Shown here one piece after another: positions 39,080-51,522 of a stretch of 64,000 nt of DNA. The stretch comes from Carex sylvatica (Eukaryota > Streptophyta > Magnoliopsida > Poales > Cyperaceae), in NCBI GenBank assembly GCA_964058845.1, contig CAXKVR010000388.1, forward strand, positions 35,407 to 99,406, given 5' to 3'. The notes beneath the pieces are model-generated. The model did not search any database. It had not been told where the DNA came from and saw only the letters and a list, made by a program, of their open reading frames with translations. Position numbers and translations under genes: made by a program. Positions within the stretch are counted from its first letter, which is position 1. Each line of letters begins with the position of its first letter.

Positions 39080-39486
39080 GAGTATAGCTAATATAACATC
39101 AGTGTTATTTCAGTCTATATAGCACCAACTCTAAAATCTATCAAATCGAGTTCAAATGATGAATCCAAACCGTTCAAACCGATCTACTTCATTAGTTGTG
39201 CATTTATATGTAAAATTTATAAGTTTTTGAGTTTATTTGGTATCAAGTCAAGCGGTCAAATGTTTGAGTTTTTAAGTTAAATTTAATACATTCATTTTTC
39301 AATTTTTTTGCCGTTTGATTTGATACTAAAATAACTCGAAAATATAAAAAGTTTGCATGTAAACGCATCACTCATAAAGTAAATTGGTTTGAACGGTTTG
39401 AATTTATCATTTGAACTCGATTTGATAGATTTTGGAGTTGGTGTTATATAGACTGAAATGACACTAATGTTATATTAGCCATACTC
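39080..39486. mobile_element. 407-bp fold-back MULE-type element
   Basis: Arms of about 190 bp begin GAGTATAGCTAATATAACAT on the left and GAGTATGGCTAATATAACAT on the right complement. The flanks tatattgga (39071-39079) and tatgttgga (39487-39495) match at 8 of 9 bases. The centre includes a ttttttgccgtttgatttga-like segment. No coding capacity. Confidence 0.88.
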
Positions 39487-40666
39487 TATGTTGGATGCAT
39501 GTACATAAACTCGTCTTTTTTTTATTGTGTACTAAGCAAGAGGCATGATCTGGATAGGTACTTTTTACTTTTACAAACACATGTTTTAAATATTTTGTTT
39601 ATAATTTTTTATATTTGTTTGTGTTTTGTTATATTTTTTTATTTTTTTATAAATGCTTCCTTATTTTATTTAATTTTATTAAATATTTCTTCTTTAATTA
39701 TAAAATAATAATTAATAAGTAATGTATGCTATTATTCAATTTATTTTATTTAATTGCATTATTAATAATTTTTTAATAGAATTAATTGTATACTATCAGC
39801 TATTTTAGAAAGAAAAATAGAATTTTTCACAACCTTAATCGAACATCTATTTCAGTATATTTTCATAATCAATCTCATGTGTATTCGTATTTATCAGTTC
39901 TCACTTTTTTAAAAATAAATTTTCATTACCGTCAAATTATATCTTGCAAAATCCCGTAATAATAAAAACGGATCCTTAACGTCAATCAGACAATTTAGAC
40001 TTGAATAACATCATTGGACATAAGGCCCCCACCCTCAACGTATATGGTGGGAGTATTTTATATTGTCCCTATCAGTACCTCCAATAATATAGAAATAACG
40101 AAATAACATATATTAAGTCCAATAAATGATGTGCAAGACAAGATGACTAAAACAGAAAATGATCCGATCTTATCCAGCTGACAATAGCTTATATTCAACT
40201 TTATTTTTTATTTTTTCAAACCTAGCTTATAGAAGAGAATCCGTATCACCCCATGTATCTGACGTACAATTTAAAAAAACCAACGGCCCAAATCAATTCC
40301 ATTCAGATCAAATTCAATCCGGTATCTTATAACTGTAGGAGGCCTGCTTTGAGATTTGCACCAAGCTAAAAATCCAGATTTTCCACTTGCACCACCTGGG
40401 GTGATACGAATTCGAAGTCTACGAAATCAAAGGTCGGTGGACGTTGTGAATTTGTAAGAAATTATTTTCGATTAAAACTCAAAATTTCTCTTTATAAACT
40501 CTTTTGATTAAAATAATCCAGCTTATTATTTTCTCCACGAAATCCAACTTACAGGAGTGTAGGAAACTCTTATTATATTCAACGAAATAAAAAAAAAAAT
40601 TCAAACTATACACAAATCCACTACTAAAATATACATTTATGTGCAGGTATTTTTCTTCTTCTTATA
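39487..40666. other. Intergenic DNA downstream of HDA2
   Basis: AT-rich. The segment ~40239-40415, bounded by gaatccgtatcacccca and tggggtgatacgaattc, is a probable small inverted-repeat element without a clear target duplication. The HDA2 3'UTR is expected just below 40667. Confidence 0.45.
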
Positions 40667-43600
40667 TTAGCTTGTGCTGGGGCACCTGGACAAATCAATC
40701 AAGTTTTTCTGTGCAAGATTGATGATAGAATCTGCGATTACCCGTGCACTTGACTTCATATATCCACCTTACAAGATAAACACAATAGAAAACAATAATT
40801 AATATAAAGATCCAACATTATATGAGTCAGTCTGATAGAAGCTTTTGTTATTTTTTTATTTGTTTGTTTACTTTACCTGAAGTGAGCATAATTAGAGGAA
40901 TATTTTTTTCCTTTGCAAATCTGAAGACCTTTTCATCTCTCATTGCCACCCCTTCCGGGCTTATCTATAAATTAACATAGTCAACTAAACACAATCACAG
41001 AGAAATGCTTACTAATAAGAGAATTTGCAGTTGCTATACCAAGCTTAAAATAAAGATGTACAAAATCAATAAAATTACAGGGACACTATTAGGTGTATCC
41101 CTGGAAACCCATAAATGGGGCCCCAAAAGTACAGAAGCTAAAATTATTCATGTATAAATGGAGATATAAAAAATATTACTCTATCAGTGGAATAAGCAAA
41201 ATCGATCACGGTACTTAAAAGAGGTAAAACATTACCTTCAACCTGCCCAATGGATCTCCCTCGAGTATATCTGTGCCAGCATTATACACGACCAACTCAG
41301 GATCAAAGTTAGTCTTAGCAACCTGTGAACAAGAATTGAATGATTTGAAAGCTTCAAGATGCCACTTAAATAGTTGTTTAATCCAGACTTCAAAAAAGAC
41401 AGAAAATAAAGGCAGATGATAAGTGAAAAAAAAAGGTAAGTTGCGAATTTTTCCTTTAGTTTCCTTATAGAAAATAGTTCTACAAAAGCCAATGTTACGA
41501 AACATTTGGTCTAAGTTTCTATCTCATGAGGGAGTAAATGTTAGAAAAATAAGATTTTATAAGTGGAACGAAATGCATGTACTTCAAGAGCCTTGTCCAG
41601 TTGTGCCAAATAATCTTCAGTTTTAGTCCCAGTCTGAAAATTCAAACAATCCAACTTGGTATTTAATCAAACAGAAAACAAAAATTGAATAGTTAAATGT
41701 AACAAAAATAGAATAATAAATATTCAAACCCCATACCACTAATTCAACTTTTTGATCAATGTATCGCCTTGCCTTGTAGTCCTGAAACCATTCCATATGT
41801 AAATTCAGACTTTAGTGTGACAACCAATGATCTCAAGGATTTTTCTTATACATCCACATAGCTCAAAATATCTCGTAGACCCATCAAAAGATGAACTACT
41901 TGATTACTCTGAACAAACATGGGTAACATCAAATACACCTTTCGCCTCCCCTTTTCACAAAACATGCCCAACTATCCCTCAGCTCTGGCTTACCGCATAA
42001 AGAAAAATGTGCAGGTTATTTTGGTAATGTTCTGCAATAATATGACAAGGGCATGGGTATGATTAGCAGGACACATGTAGTCTAAAAGATATTTTATTGT
42101 CTTGATATGGTGCATGAGGCATTTCCTGGTTTTGGATCAGTATTTTAGAAACTACCCCCTAAACTGAAAGAATAAATGAATACTGGTTGAGAGTGCTTAC
42201 CAAGGGATATATTCCAGCATTATACATGTCCAAGATATAAACCCGGCCTATAGAGCAAAAATAAAACAACAAATATATCAGGTGGTCATGTTAAGATAAA
42301 AGTTGCATAAAAATAATGGTATGCAATAGATGCCAAATTTTCATATGCCAATACCATCATTAGCAAAGTCTTTTTCATGGCCATTTCCCTGATGAGCATC
42401 TAGATCAATTATCATTGCTCTGCATTTATAAGATCCATACAATTAGTGGCATGGTACATTTTGTAACTGATTTTTGTCCTGATCGGTACAGTATCAGCTA
42501 AGCCTGAAACAAAATGTGTGGTTTTCTGATTTCTCTTATCTTTTGGACACAAGTATTCTACTAATTAATCATGACTTGAGAAATTATGAAAAATATGACT
42601 GGAGGCAGGATCCAATTAGTCCAGTATTGCACAAGTAACAAGTAGTTGGCATTTTTTATTATTTTTATCAATAAAAAATGAAGAGGGAGGCTGAGAGGGA
42701 GAATTCCAACATATCATTTTATAAAGTGCTTTAGGTGGGTAGGCACTTTTCAATTTTTACTAGGTGAGATTGAAGAAAACCATACCCACCTTGAGATATT
42801 GAACCGAACAAAGGCGAACTGAATGCAAAGAGTAATATCAGCATACACACAGAAACCACCACCTTCATTTGCTGAGCAATGGTGAAAACCTCCCCCTACA
42901 TTTATTGCCCATCCCCTTTCCATAGCTAGCTTTGATGACAATATAGACCCACCCACCTGACAATCCAATTTCTAATGAACATGAGGTATGAACACTTAAG
43001 TTGTTGTATGTCAGATTCACAGCACATCAAATTTTAACAAAGACTGAGCAATTTACATGAGAAATATCGGTACCTGCTTGCGAAATGGATAAAGAACCTT
43101 CTGTTGCACAAGCCAGTTTGGAAATAATGCAACTGGAGGGACCTAAGGAAGAAAAAATAAGTTAACTGTTTACTCCAACTATGTTACAAATCTTGTGATT
43201 TTAGCCAGTCGATTTACAATTTAATCACAGTAAGTCTATAGAGTTCATAACAGTAATTTGCCCATCCTAAATGTTTTGGTCTCAATTACCATGAGACAGA
43301 AATGGTAATTTGAGGAAAGAATAAAGAAAAAGAAGAAAGCTTTTTTTCACATATGGATGTTATTTACCTCTACTATGATAGAAACCTTGAGGCTACTCTT
43401 AAGTTCTTTCAAGTACGACTCCGAGTGTACCTTTAAACATCAGAAAGCTATAATAATAATAACCACAATCATAAATCTATTCAAAATTAAACCATCATCA
43501 TACCACTAATAAATCATGCTTTGAAGCTTCAAGCGGCTCTACTATCCGCATCTTGTCTAACACTCCTGCTTTAATTAGGAAGTCACATACTCGACCCCAT

Positions 43601-46219
43601 TTTGAAGAATCAAATGGATGCCTATATCAGAAGGTGGCTTTATCAGGTACAGTACATGATGTCAAAAGGATTGTTTGGCAGTCAAGTAAAGTACATATCA
43701 GTACCCAAGTATCTGTCAGGAACGTCTAAACATAGAAATACACTTTTAGGCAATTATCCTTGAACCAAGGATCAACAGAATATTGCAAAAATTTCGACCA
43801 ACCTACACACTAGTTGCTGGGCTGCGCACATATTAAAACGACAAAAGGCAATTTTCTAGGCGATAAAATTCCATAATATTGTGATTTCTCCTCCGATTTT
43901 CCAATCCATTAGGAAAGGAGGATAGATCAAATCCACAGAGCTCTCTCTAAATGGGCTCCAGAGAAGTGATAGATCAGATCCCGAGGTTGTCAATAGCGAT
44001 AGAAAAATCAATATCAGATTTGACAGGATTTATATCTCGATCCATCCAACAGCCAGGCCCAAAAACTTATAAAGAAGCTGTCAGCTCAGATCCAATGCAC
44101 AGCAAGGCATAGAGAAGGCACAAAGCCGACTCGGGTCAGAGCAGGTGTGACTCGACCTGGTAGACCTAAGTGGGTGATATCAAACTCTTATAGAGTTGAA
44201 ACGGATGGACCCATTGGATGGGACCATGTTAAAATTAAAACCGCAGAGATCAAGCGCCATTGCTCATTGACAGTCCTAAACTGCACCGCAGAGATTAAAA
44301 CTTATAAAGAAGCTGTCTTGTCTTCGCTGTACCGAGAGAGGTCACTTGGCAACCGCATGTCTCAACGCAGTACTGTGTATTGTGTGCAACCGCCTTGATT
44401 ACCGTGCAGTGCAGTTTAGGACTGTCAATGAGCACTTCTCCCTTCCTCCGACCTCAACTCTGCCTCCGACACCTTCTCAGTCTGAAGATCAGATAACATC
44501 TCCTGGTCAACTGGTGCGTTGTTTTCTCTTGTCTGATCAAGGGAAATGGGGGCTGGAACGAGTTAGAGCTGCCTTAATCCATCTAATGCCACATTTTAAT
44601 CGTGACGTACTTTGATGATTACACATATATGATTGAAACTCCTATCCTAGATGGCTTGATACAATGGTAAAGAGGGGATTTATTCATTTGGAGAAGAGAA
44701 ATCAGATTTTCAGGCTTGGGATCGGGCTATGGATGAGGAAGGCCAACTTCTGTTCACCTATGTAAAAGTAAGGGAGTTTCCTATCAAGTTGTGGCAGTAT
44801 CATGATTTGGAAATGCTGACAAGGCCATATGGGGTGTTGTTGGATGTTGATGAAGCCACGACTAGGCATAGAAATTATGGATATGCAAGGGTATGGATTG
44901 GTGCTTGGGATACTTGTGAGATTCCTCCTTTTACCTGGATAAAGTACTGTGCCCCAGATGGTGAGTCATGAGTGGTCAGGATATGATGCATTTTTTGAAG
45001 TTGAGAAAAGGTTCCCCAAGGGTATACAATGAGGAAAATTAACGGGTTCAGATCCAAATAGATCAGGTCTGATTCCAAAGGGTAAGCAGGCTGGAGTTAC
45101 TAGCAATGCGCAAAACAATCAAGGGAATAAGGAGAAACCATATGGAGCGAGATGCTGAGGATTTATTGGATTTCTCTGAGGATATTCCCAAATGTAGTGG
45201 TACGGAAAGAGGTTGTATATAGTGAAGATGCATCTTTGGGTGAGTCTTGAAGAATCTACATAGCATAAGTAACCAGGACCATAGTGGATAATTTGCAACC
45301 GAAGACTAAGATGTGGAGAAATGTTGTTATCCAAGATCATAGTGCAAAAACAACAAGCAAGAAAAAAGAATAAAGGGTAGATCCAAAAGAACGTAATAGC
45401 TATGCCAGATGATCCGGAACACAATTAGTATAAATGAAATACTGGGATTTGGGGATGTTGTAGCTGTTGACAAGTTTTGCATCGAGCAGCTGTGCTGGTA
45501 TATCACGTTATGTTCTTAGGCACTTTTTTTTCATTTTTTAACATTAAGTGTGATTTGTGGTCTTTTAGAGTGTTTTCGGTATATTTTTTGTGCCAGGTTG
45601 GTTCCTTAATTACGGGTTATATTGGGATAGCTTATAGTGGGGTGTTATAATGTTTTGGTATAGTTAAATTATAAATGAGGATGGAACAGTAGAATGTACA
45701 TATTATGGGTTTTGTACGTTTTGTTTTCAGCAATGAAAATGGGCAACAATTGCCACTTATTTTACATAATAGGAAACCTAAACACTAGTTATTAACTTTA
45801 CATAATAGGAAATAAAACAAGAAGGATTGATGCTTACTACCTAGAACATATTATAACAACAAGTAAGGATTCAGTACTTACAGCTTCTCTATCCCAAGAA
45901 ATGTGATGTTATACGAGGATGAATACACAAGTGGCACCTTCAAAATATATGAAAAAGAAATAAAAATTCAACCTATGAGTAAATACAAATCACAAACTCT
46001 ACCGCTAAATTACGGATAAAATACAAAATTACAAACTAGTATTTCTCGCAAAAATTATCAGTTCGGAGTAAAATATCTGGTCAAGTTGTAACATAACACC
46101 TTGGAGAGAGGAACATCAAAGCAGAGCTTGCTGGAGAGGATCCTGCTCCGACGAAGGCTATCGGCGTCTCCCGCCGGAGAGGCAGAGAGAGCGGCGGCGG
46201 AGGCTGTACCCGCGGCCAT
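40667..46219 (-). CDS. HDA2: Histone deacetylase, class IV (HDA2 / HDAC11-like)
   Basis: Thirteen minus-strand exons keep frame: 46219-46100, 45937-45882, 43621-43504, 43430-43368, 43142-43074, 42956-42790, 42419-42355, 42247-42201, 41781-41737, 41633-41583, 41322-41236, 40964-40877 and 40767-40667. The product is 358 residues. It removes acetyl groups from lysines with a zinc-dependent mechanism. Catalytic blocks are present: GGGFHHC (paired histidines), MIIDLDAHQGNGHEKD (metal-binding Asp and His), YNAGTDILEGDPLG (metal-binding Asp) and LTSGGYMKSSARV (loop with the transition-state Tyr). The pattern HPFDSSKWGRV near residue 60 is typical of class IV enzymes. The first ~20 residues are Ala/Ser-rich and could be an organelle-targeting sequence, which cannot be judged here. 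All introns have GT-AG ends. Intron 2 (43622-45881) is enlarged by repeat debris. Confidence 0.94.
44261..44434. repeat. 26-bp perfect inverted repeat in HDA2 intron 2
   Basis: tgctcattgacagtcctaaa plus six bases (44261-44286) recurs as its exact complement at 44409-44434, 122 bp apart. Nearby, acttataaagaagctgtc occurs twice in direct orientation (about 44066 and 44299). This suggests a rearranged insertion, perhaps a processed or duplicated relic. Confidence 0.85.
44680..45010 (+). pseudogene. LINE-type ORF1 (DUF4283-like) fragment in HDA2 intron 2
   Basis: Antisense to HDA2, a frame reading AWDRAMDEEGQLLFTYVKVR, then EFPIKLWQYHDLEMLTRPYG, then a YARVWIG block and FTWIKYCAPDGE ends at a stop near 44971. 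These blocks resemble the N-terminal domain found in many plant LINE-encoded proteins. There is no start context, zinc knuckle or reverse transcriptase, so it is a dead fragment. It could instead be a different retroelement-derived domain. Confidence 0.5.
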
Positions 46220-46586
46220 TCGGGGGCGGAGAGGGGGCAGTGGTCGAGTAGAGAAGAATGGCGCGAGAAATGGTTAGTCTTGTGAAAATAAGCGGTGGTT
46301 TTGTGAAACATTTTCGGGATTTTAGCTTGTTCACCCTTTTGTTTTTGTTACCTCTTTGTCCTGTTCTTTTGTTTTTACTGTGGCGGTAGCGGAGTGGAAA
46401 TTGCAAGGAATGACCCTGGAACCGCCGATTTCTTATTAATAAGAAAAAAATATATATAAAAATAACATTCGTTGGACATAATGTTAAGCTAATTAAAATA
46501 ATAATCTGAGATCGCTAACTAACAAAAAAAGAAGATTAACGTTATGATTCATAACATTCAGTACTGTAGTAAACTTTATTTTTCTT
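46220..46586. other. HDA2 5' leader and promoter region
   Basis: GC-rich up to about 46420, then AT-rich. No other gene seen. Confidence 0.55.
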
Positions 46587-46966
46587 TTTAGTTTGATGAA
46601 ACAAAAAATGAGAGCTTAATTGCATACGTTAAATCCTTAGTTTCATGAATAAAATGAGAGTGCTTAAGATGAATAGAAGGGAAAGTATAAACTTCAGTCT
46701 ATACGCTTATCATGTTAGAAGTGGATTTGTTAGTTAATTATTTTAAATAGCGAGGGTTCTTTGGTAACCCTAGAGACAATGTCATTAAAAAATATATTTA
46801 TTGACAATATTTTGTTCATTAAATATATTTAGAAATATTTATTGACAAATTTATTGAAAGAAGTTTAAACTTCCCCTTCTTTTTATCTAAAGCACTCTCA
46901 TTTTATTCATCAAACTAAGAATTTAACATATGCAACTAAGCTCTCATTTTTGGTTCATCAGACTAA

Positions 46967-46972
<6 letters not shown>
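46587..46972. mobile_element. Fold-back relic, about 385 bp
   Basis: The left arm (from ttagtttgatgaaacaaaaa to about 46706) pairs with the reverse complement of 46855-46972 over ~110 bp, with many shared words such as aatgagagcttaattgcata and gaataaaatgagagtgctt. The right arm runs into a TA microsatellite. No target duplication identified. Confidence 0.65.
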
Positions 46973-47005
<33 letters not shown>

Positions 47006-47014
47006 CAGTAGAAC

Positions 47015-47439
47015 GAGGTTGGCTACTATGCTTATATAAGCATATCTCCACATATGCTTATAACTCATTTTTGTGTTTTCAATGTCCAAATGGTCGATCT
47101 AAACCGTTCATCTTGTTCTCCATATTAATATGTTCTTGGAGACCAAATTTTATATTTTTCTGAATTTTTTAACTATTTATTAAGCCACTTTGAAAATTGC
47201 TGATCCAACGGTGGCTTAACAAAATAGTAAAATCAGAAGCCACCGTTGGATCAGAGATTTTCAAATTGGCTTAATAAATAGTAAAGAAATTCAGAAAAAT
47301 GTAAAATTTGGTCTCCAAGAACATATTAATATGGAGAACAAGATGAACGGTTCCGATCGACCATTTGGACATTAGAAACACAAAAATGAGTTATAAGGAT
47401 ATATGGGGATATGCTTATATAAGCATAGTAGCCAACCTC
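47015..47439. mobile_element. 425-bp palindromic MULE-type element, copy C
   Basis: Same ends (GAGGTTGGCTACTATGCTTA and complement) and exactly the same length as copies A and B, with somewhat more differences. It is flanked by the perfect 9-bp duplication CAGTAGAAC (47006-47014 and 47440-47448). This duplication defines the element's borders and its Mutator-type insertion. Confidence 0.95.
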
Positions 47440-47440
47440 C

Positions 47441-47680
47441 AGTAGAACAAGGGTGTTCTTAAGTTCATCAAGCTCCTTAATGAACTTAAGTCTAAAACCT
47501 GTCAAATTAGCTTTAAATTACGAATTCGAACCATTGAGATTTGAGACTCATCTATCTTACAAGTGATGCATCTATATGTGAAAATTTTAAACATTTGAAT
47601 TACTTTAGTATAAAGTCAAGCGGTTAAAATTAGAAACTTAATAAATTAATTTTGATTGATTCATTTTTTTTAACTTTTTG
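47441..47680. mobile_element. Half of a GAGTAGAAC-type fold-back element
   Basis: agtagaacaagggtgttctt and the following ~230 bp align with the left arm of the complete element at 30409-30886. The right arm is missing. Copy C of the palindrome inserted into its outermost terminal bases. Confidence 0.75.
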
Positions 47681-48072
47681 AAAGAACCCTCGCTATTTAA
47701 ATTAATTCGCAATCAGGTAATGAATTCGCTCTTTTTAGTAATTTACAATTAGGTAATAAATTAGGTAATCAATTTGCTCTTTTTACAAAAATCATATGAA
47801 TTGTGTTTGGTAATTTATTTATTTTTCCTTTTGAGAAAAACAAAATGTAGGTCTGTATATTTAAAGAATGAACATGTACGAATTTTGAAATAATAAGCAC
47901 TGATTTTGTATATAATGAGAGAGTGGTGAAAATTTGTGGATAATAGTTTGCACTGTTCTTAAAAATATGCTGAATTTTTATTGAATCAGGTTTAGTGTTA
48001 TTTATTGGAGGTACTATTATTTTTGACGTGACAAGGTAAAAAAAAATAATTCAAATAATAAAATGGATTGAT

Positions 48073-49793
48073 GGTCAAATATTCCGATTTTTTTATTTAT
48101 ATCCAAAAAAATATATAAATTTAAAAAACTGACCAAACCGTGCATTTATTTCGAAAACTACTCAAACCAGAAAAAAAATTTCCGGTTTCAACACCAATTT
48201 CCAGAAAACTTTTTTCCGGTAAATGGATATTAAAATCGGAAAAAATATTTCTGGTAATGAATTTTCGGAAAATATTTTTCCGGTTCAAAACAAGAATAAT
48301 TTTTTCCGATTTTAGGATTTATTTTTTTTTGAGGAATTTTTTTTTATAGGAAAAAAATTTTCTGAATTTTTTTTTTCGGATTCTTTTTTTTCTTCAGTTT
48401 TTATAATTTTTTGTATTAATGTATTAGAAATATTTAATATATTTCTTTAAAAATAGATGAAATACTATATAATTTGATTTATTCGAAAAACTGCAACTAA
48501 CTGTAGAAAAATTCAAATAAATTAAAATTTGTGTTAATTATGTGTATTTTTGAATGATCTACATGCTGGTGTAATCACTTTTGCAGTTTGATCCTTGTAT
48601 CAGTCCAAATTTGTTGATTTACCAGCATATGTCAAATTTGATATATACACACATATGATACATATATTTTATATATGTACTTAAAAATCATTTTAGATTA
48701 TTATTTTTTACTATTTTTTATGTAGGTTACAAATCGATTGATCTAAAAATTATGATAAAAAACAGTGAATATGTTTAGAAAGATATATAGTAAAAAAGAA
48801 GAAATAAAATTTAGTTTTCCAAATAATTTTATATATAGAGAAAATATTTAGTTGTTAGATTCGAATGTTTAAAGACTAAAAATAAAATATAATTTTATAA
48901 ATCTGTACTTTTATAGCACGGGTTGACAGACAACACAGAAATGGTCAAGTGGACCTCTAAATACTTTTGTAAAAGTACAATCACAAAATCGAATGTTTAA
49001 AGACTAAAAATAAAAATATAATTTTATAAATCTATACTTCTATAGTATGGGTAGACAGACAACATAGAAGTGGTCAAGTGAACTTCTAAATACTTTTGTA
49101 AAAGTACAATCACATTTGGTCACTTAGGATAAATTTTGCGGGTGCTAAACGGAGATTCGGATAAATTTTGCGTGTATATATATGTATATATAATATATGT
49201 ATATATAATATATGTATTATATGTGTGTATATATCAAATTTGACCTTTGCTGGTAAATCAGCAAATTTGGACTAATACAAGGATCAAACTGCAAAAGTGA
49301 TTACACCAGCATGTAGATCATTCAAAAATACATAAAATTAATACAAATTTCAATTTATTTGAATCTTTCTACAGTTAGTAGCAGTTTTTTGAATAAATCA
49401 AATTATATAGTATTTCATCTATTTTTAAAGAAATATATTAAATATTTTTAATACATTAATACAAAAAATAAATAAATTATAAAAACTGAAAAAAAAATCC
49501 GGAAAAAAAAATTCGGAAAAAAATTCTTCCTATAAAAAAAAAATTCCTAAAAAAAAATTATTCCAGTTTTGGAACTCAAAATTGGGAATTTTTTTTTTGG
49601 AAATTCATTACTGGAAATATTTTTTCCGGTTTTAATATCTATTTACCGGAATTTTTTTTTCCCGAAATTGGTGTTGAAACCGGAATTTTTTTTTCCGGTT
49701 TGGGTAGTTTTCAAAATAAACGCGCGATTTGGTTAGTTTTTTAAATTTATATATTTTTTTGGATATAAATAAAATAATCGGCAAATATCCTTC
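48073..49793. mobile_element. Large fold-back element, about 1.7 kb
   Basis: Arms of ~590 bp (48073-48660 and 49205-49793) are inverted copies. Landmarks are aaataaattaaaatttgtgt, gatctacatgctggtgtaat and cagtttgatccttgtatcag on the left and their complements on the right. The ~540-bp centre holds two direct copies of a ~127-bp unit (48862-48988 and 48989-49112, each with gacagacaaca and aatacttttgtaaaagtaca). Arms are full of ccgga-aatttttt words. No coding capacity or clear target duplication; ends are approximate. Confidence 0.8.
48862..49112. repeat. Two direct ~127-bp repeats in the core of the large fold-back
   Basis: Both units begin cgaatgtttaaagactaaaa and end aaaagtacaatcaca, with about 10 differences between them. 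Confidence 0.85.
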
Positions 49794-50748
49794 AAATATA
49801 AAAAATAGATAGAATTTCACCAAATTAAGCATACACATGTGATAGAGGCAATGCTAATTGCTAACATTATGGCTAAAAGAAAGTTTACTTCCTTTTTGTC
49901 CAATTTAGATAATCATAAGATTTACTTTTTAAAATTTATACTTGCAAAAAAAAAAAAAATTATTGAACGGAATATGAAAGATTTTTTTCAACTGAAATCA
50001 TTATATAAAAAAGAATATGAATGAATGTGACAAGTGACAACTACATTTCGTAGAAAGTCGACGAATGTCATTTTTAACTTGTACAGAGACGACTAGAAAA
50101 GAAAAGATCTACAAAAATATTTTCGATTTTCGGTCAGTAAAATAATTGTCTCAGAGATAAAACTAGACGGGGTCAGAATGTCAGATACATATCGCAACAA
50201 GATATTTATAGAATATCTTCTTTTGAATTTTTTAAACAAAATATCACCTCTTCGTATTAATTAATAAAATACTCACGTAAGACTCATGTTTTCTCTCAAC
50301 TCTTTCTCTCCTGATTTTTTCTATTGACAAAATATAATAAATTTAAATTTATAACATCATTTAATTACAGGATCGTTGAATAATTTAGCGGTCTGCATGA
50401 CTTTGACCGTTGGATTATGATATTTTTTATTTTGTTGGTTGGAATCTGCGTTATAATTTTTTTTTTTAAATCAACTCTCTTCATTTATCTGTCAAGTTTT
50501 ATTCATTTAGGTTGGTTAGTTCTCATCTAATATTGGTTAAGGTGCTTTCTAAACCCTTACGACATTTATCAACGCTGTAGTGTGCTTTACATATCAATTT
50601 AAGGAGAACTTTTCATCTCATTTAATGAATTAAGAAAGCCGTTTTCCAAAGAAATTATAACACAAATTTTAACCTCTAAATTATTCAACAATCACAATAT
50701 AAATGAAAATATTTGAAAATCGATGATACATATTTAATTTTTTATTTT
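49794..50748. other. Intergenic DNA
   Basis: AT-rich with no gene recognised. Confidence 0.55.
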
Positions 50749-51152
50749 GAGGAGGACAGTGTGTTACCTCTAGCATAGTGACATGATATGCTACTCATAA
50801 AAAAAACTATCGAATAGATTTCCAACAACGAATTCAAACTGTCGAAACTGATCTAATTCCGGACTAATGCATTTGCATATAAAATTTATAAATTTTTACA
50901 TTAATTTAGTACAAAATCAAGCGTTAAAATAATAAAAAATAAATGCATTCAAAATAATTTATAAATCTTTATTTTCTAGCACTTAATTTTATACTAAATG
51001 AATTCAAAATTTATAATTTTTGCATGTAAACTTTACTAGTAAAGTAGATTTGTTTCAACAGTTTAAATTTGTTGTTGAAGTATATTTAATAAATTTTTAT
51101 AAAGATAAAATGACATGCCAATTATATTACAGGTAACACATTAGCCTTGCTC
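50749..51152. mobile_element. 404-bp fold-back MULE-type element
   Basis: The ends gaggaggacagtgtgttacc and the complement of ggtaacacattagccttgctc are paired, with arms that are more diverged than in the other elements. The perfect 9-bp duplication TTTTATTTT lies at 50740-50748 and 51153-51161; its low complexity weakens it slightly. The inner arms share tgcatttgcatataaaattt-like words with the 39080 element. Confidence 0.82.
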
Positions 51153-51522
51153 TTTTATTTTTTATGCTACGAGTGAAAAAATAATCGGTCTCTTTCTCTT
51201 TTACTCCTGTGTCGTGAAGGTGAAGAAAAATAGTAAAAACCCAGACTCCAATTTTAAATTAATTCATCTCTTCTTTCTCTGATTTTTTTATTAATAGAAG
51301 AAAATAAAAAAATATTGAAATAGTAGTACAATTTCATAAAGAATAAAGATTTTTATTTCATATCTTATTTCCCACCTTATTTTCCCCATTCATTCCCATG
51401 GTCTCAATATATGCATTAACTATCTTATCCATTTAACTAATTCAGTTAAAGTCGATGATGATTGCTAATATTATTTCTAATAATTTATTTAACAATATAA
51501 AAGGAAAAAAAGGAGAAACAGA

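Larger units (their letters stand above)
46743..47700. repeat. 20-bp perfect inverted repeat framing a nest of elements
   Basis: ttaaatagcgagggttcttt at 46743-46762 recurs as its exact complement at 47681-47700. The enclosed 0.96 kb holds one arm of the preceding fold-back, the 425-bp palindrome copy C and half of a GAGTAGAAC-type element. These may be the ends of a larger composite element. Confidence 0.75.

Noticed and set aside
38719..39087. 122-codon plus-strand frame
   Set aside because: Low-complexity Phe/Ser/Ile-rich translation of AT-rich DNA that runs into a fold-back element.
46081..46406. Minus-strand frames at the HDA2 first exon
   Set aside because: Out of frame with the spliced HDA2 protein; the exon 46219-46100 explains the region.
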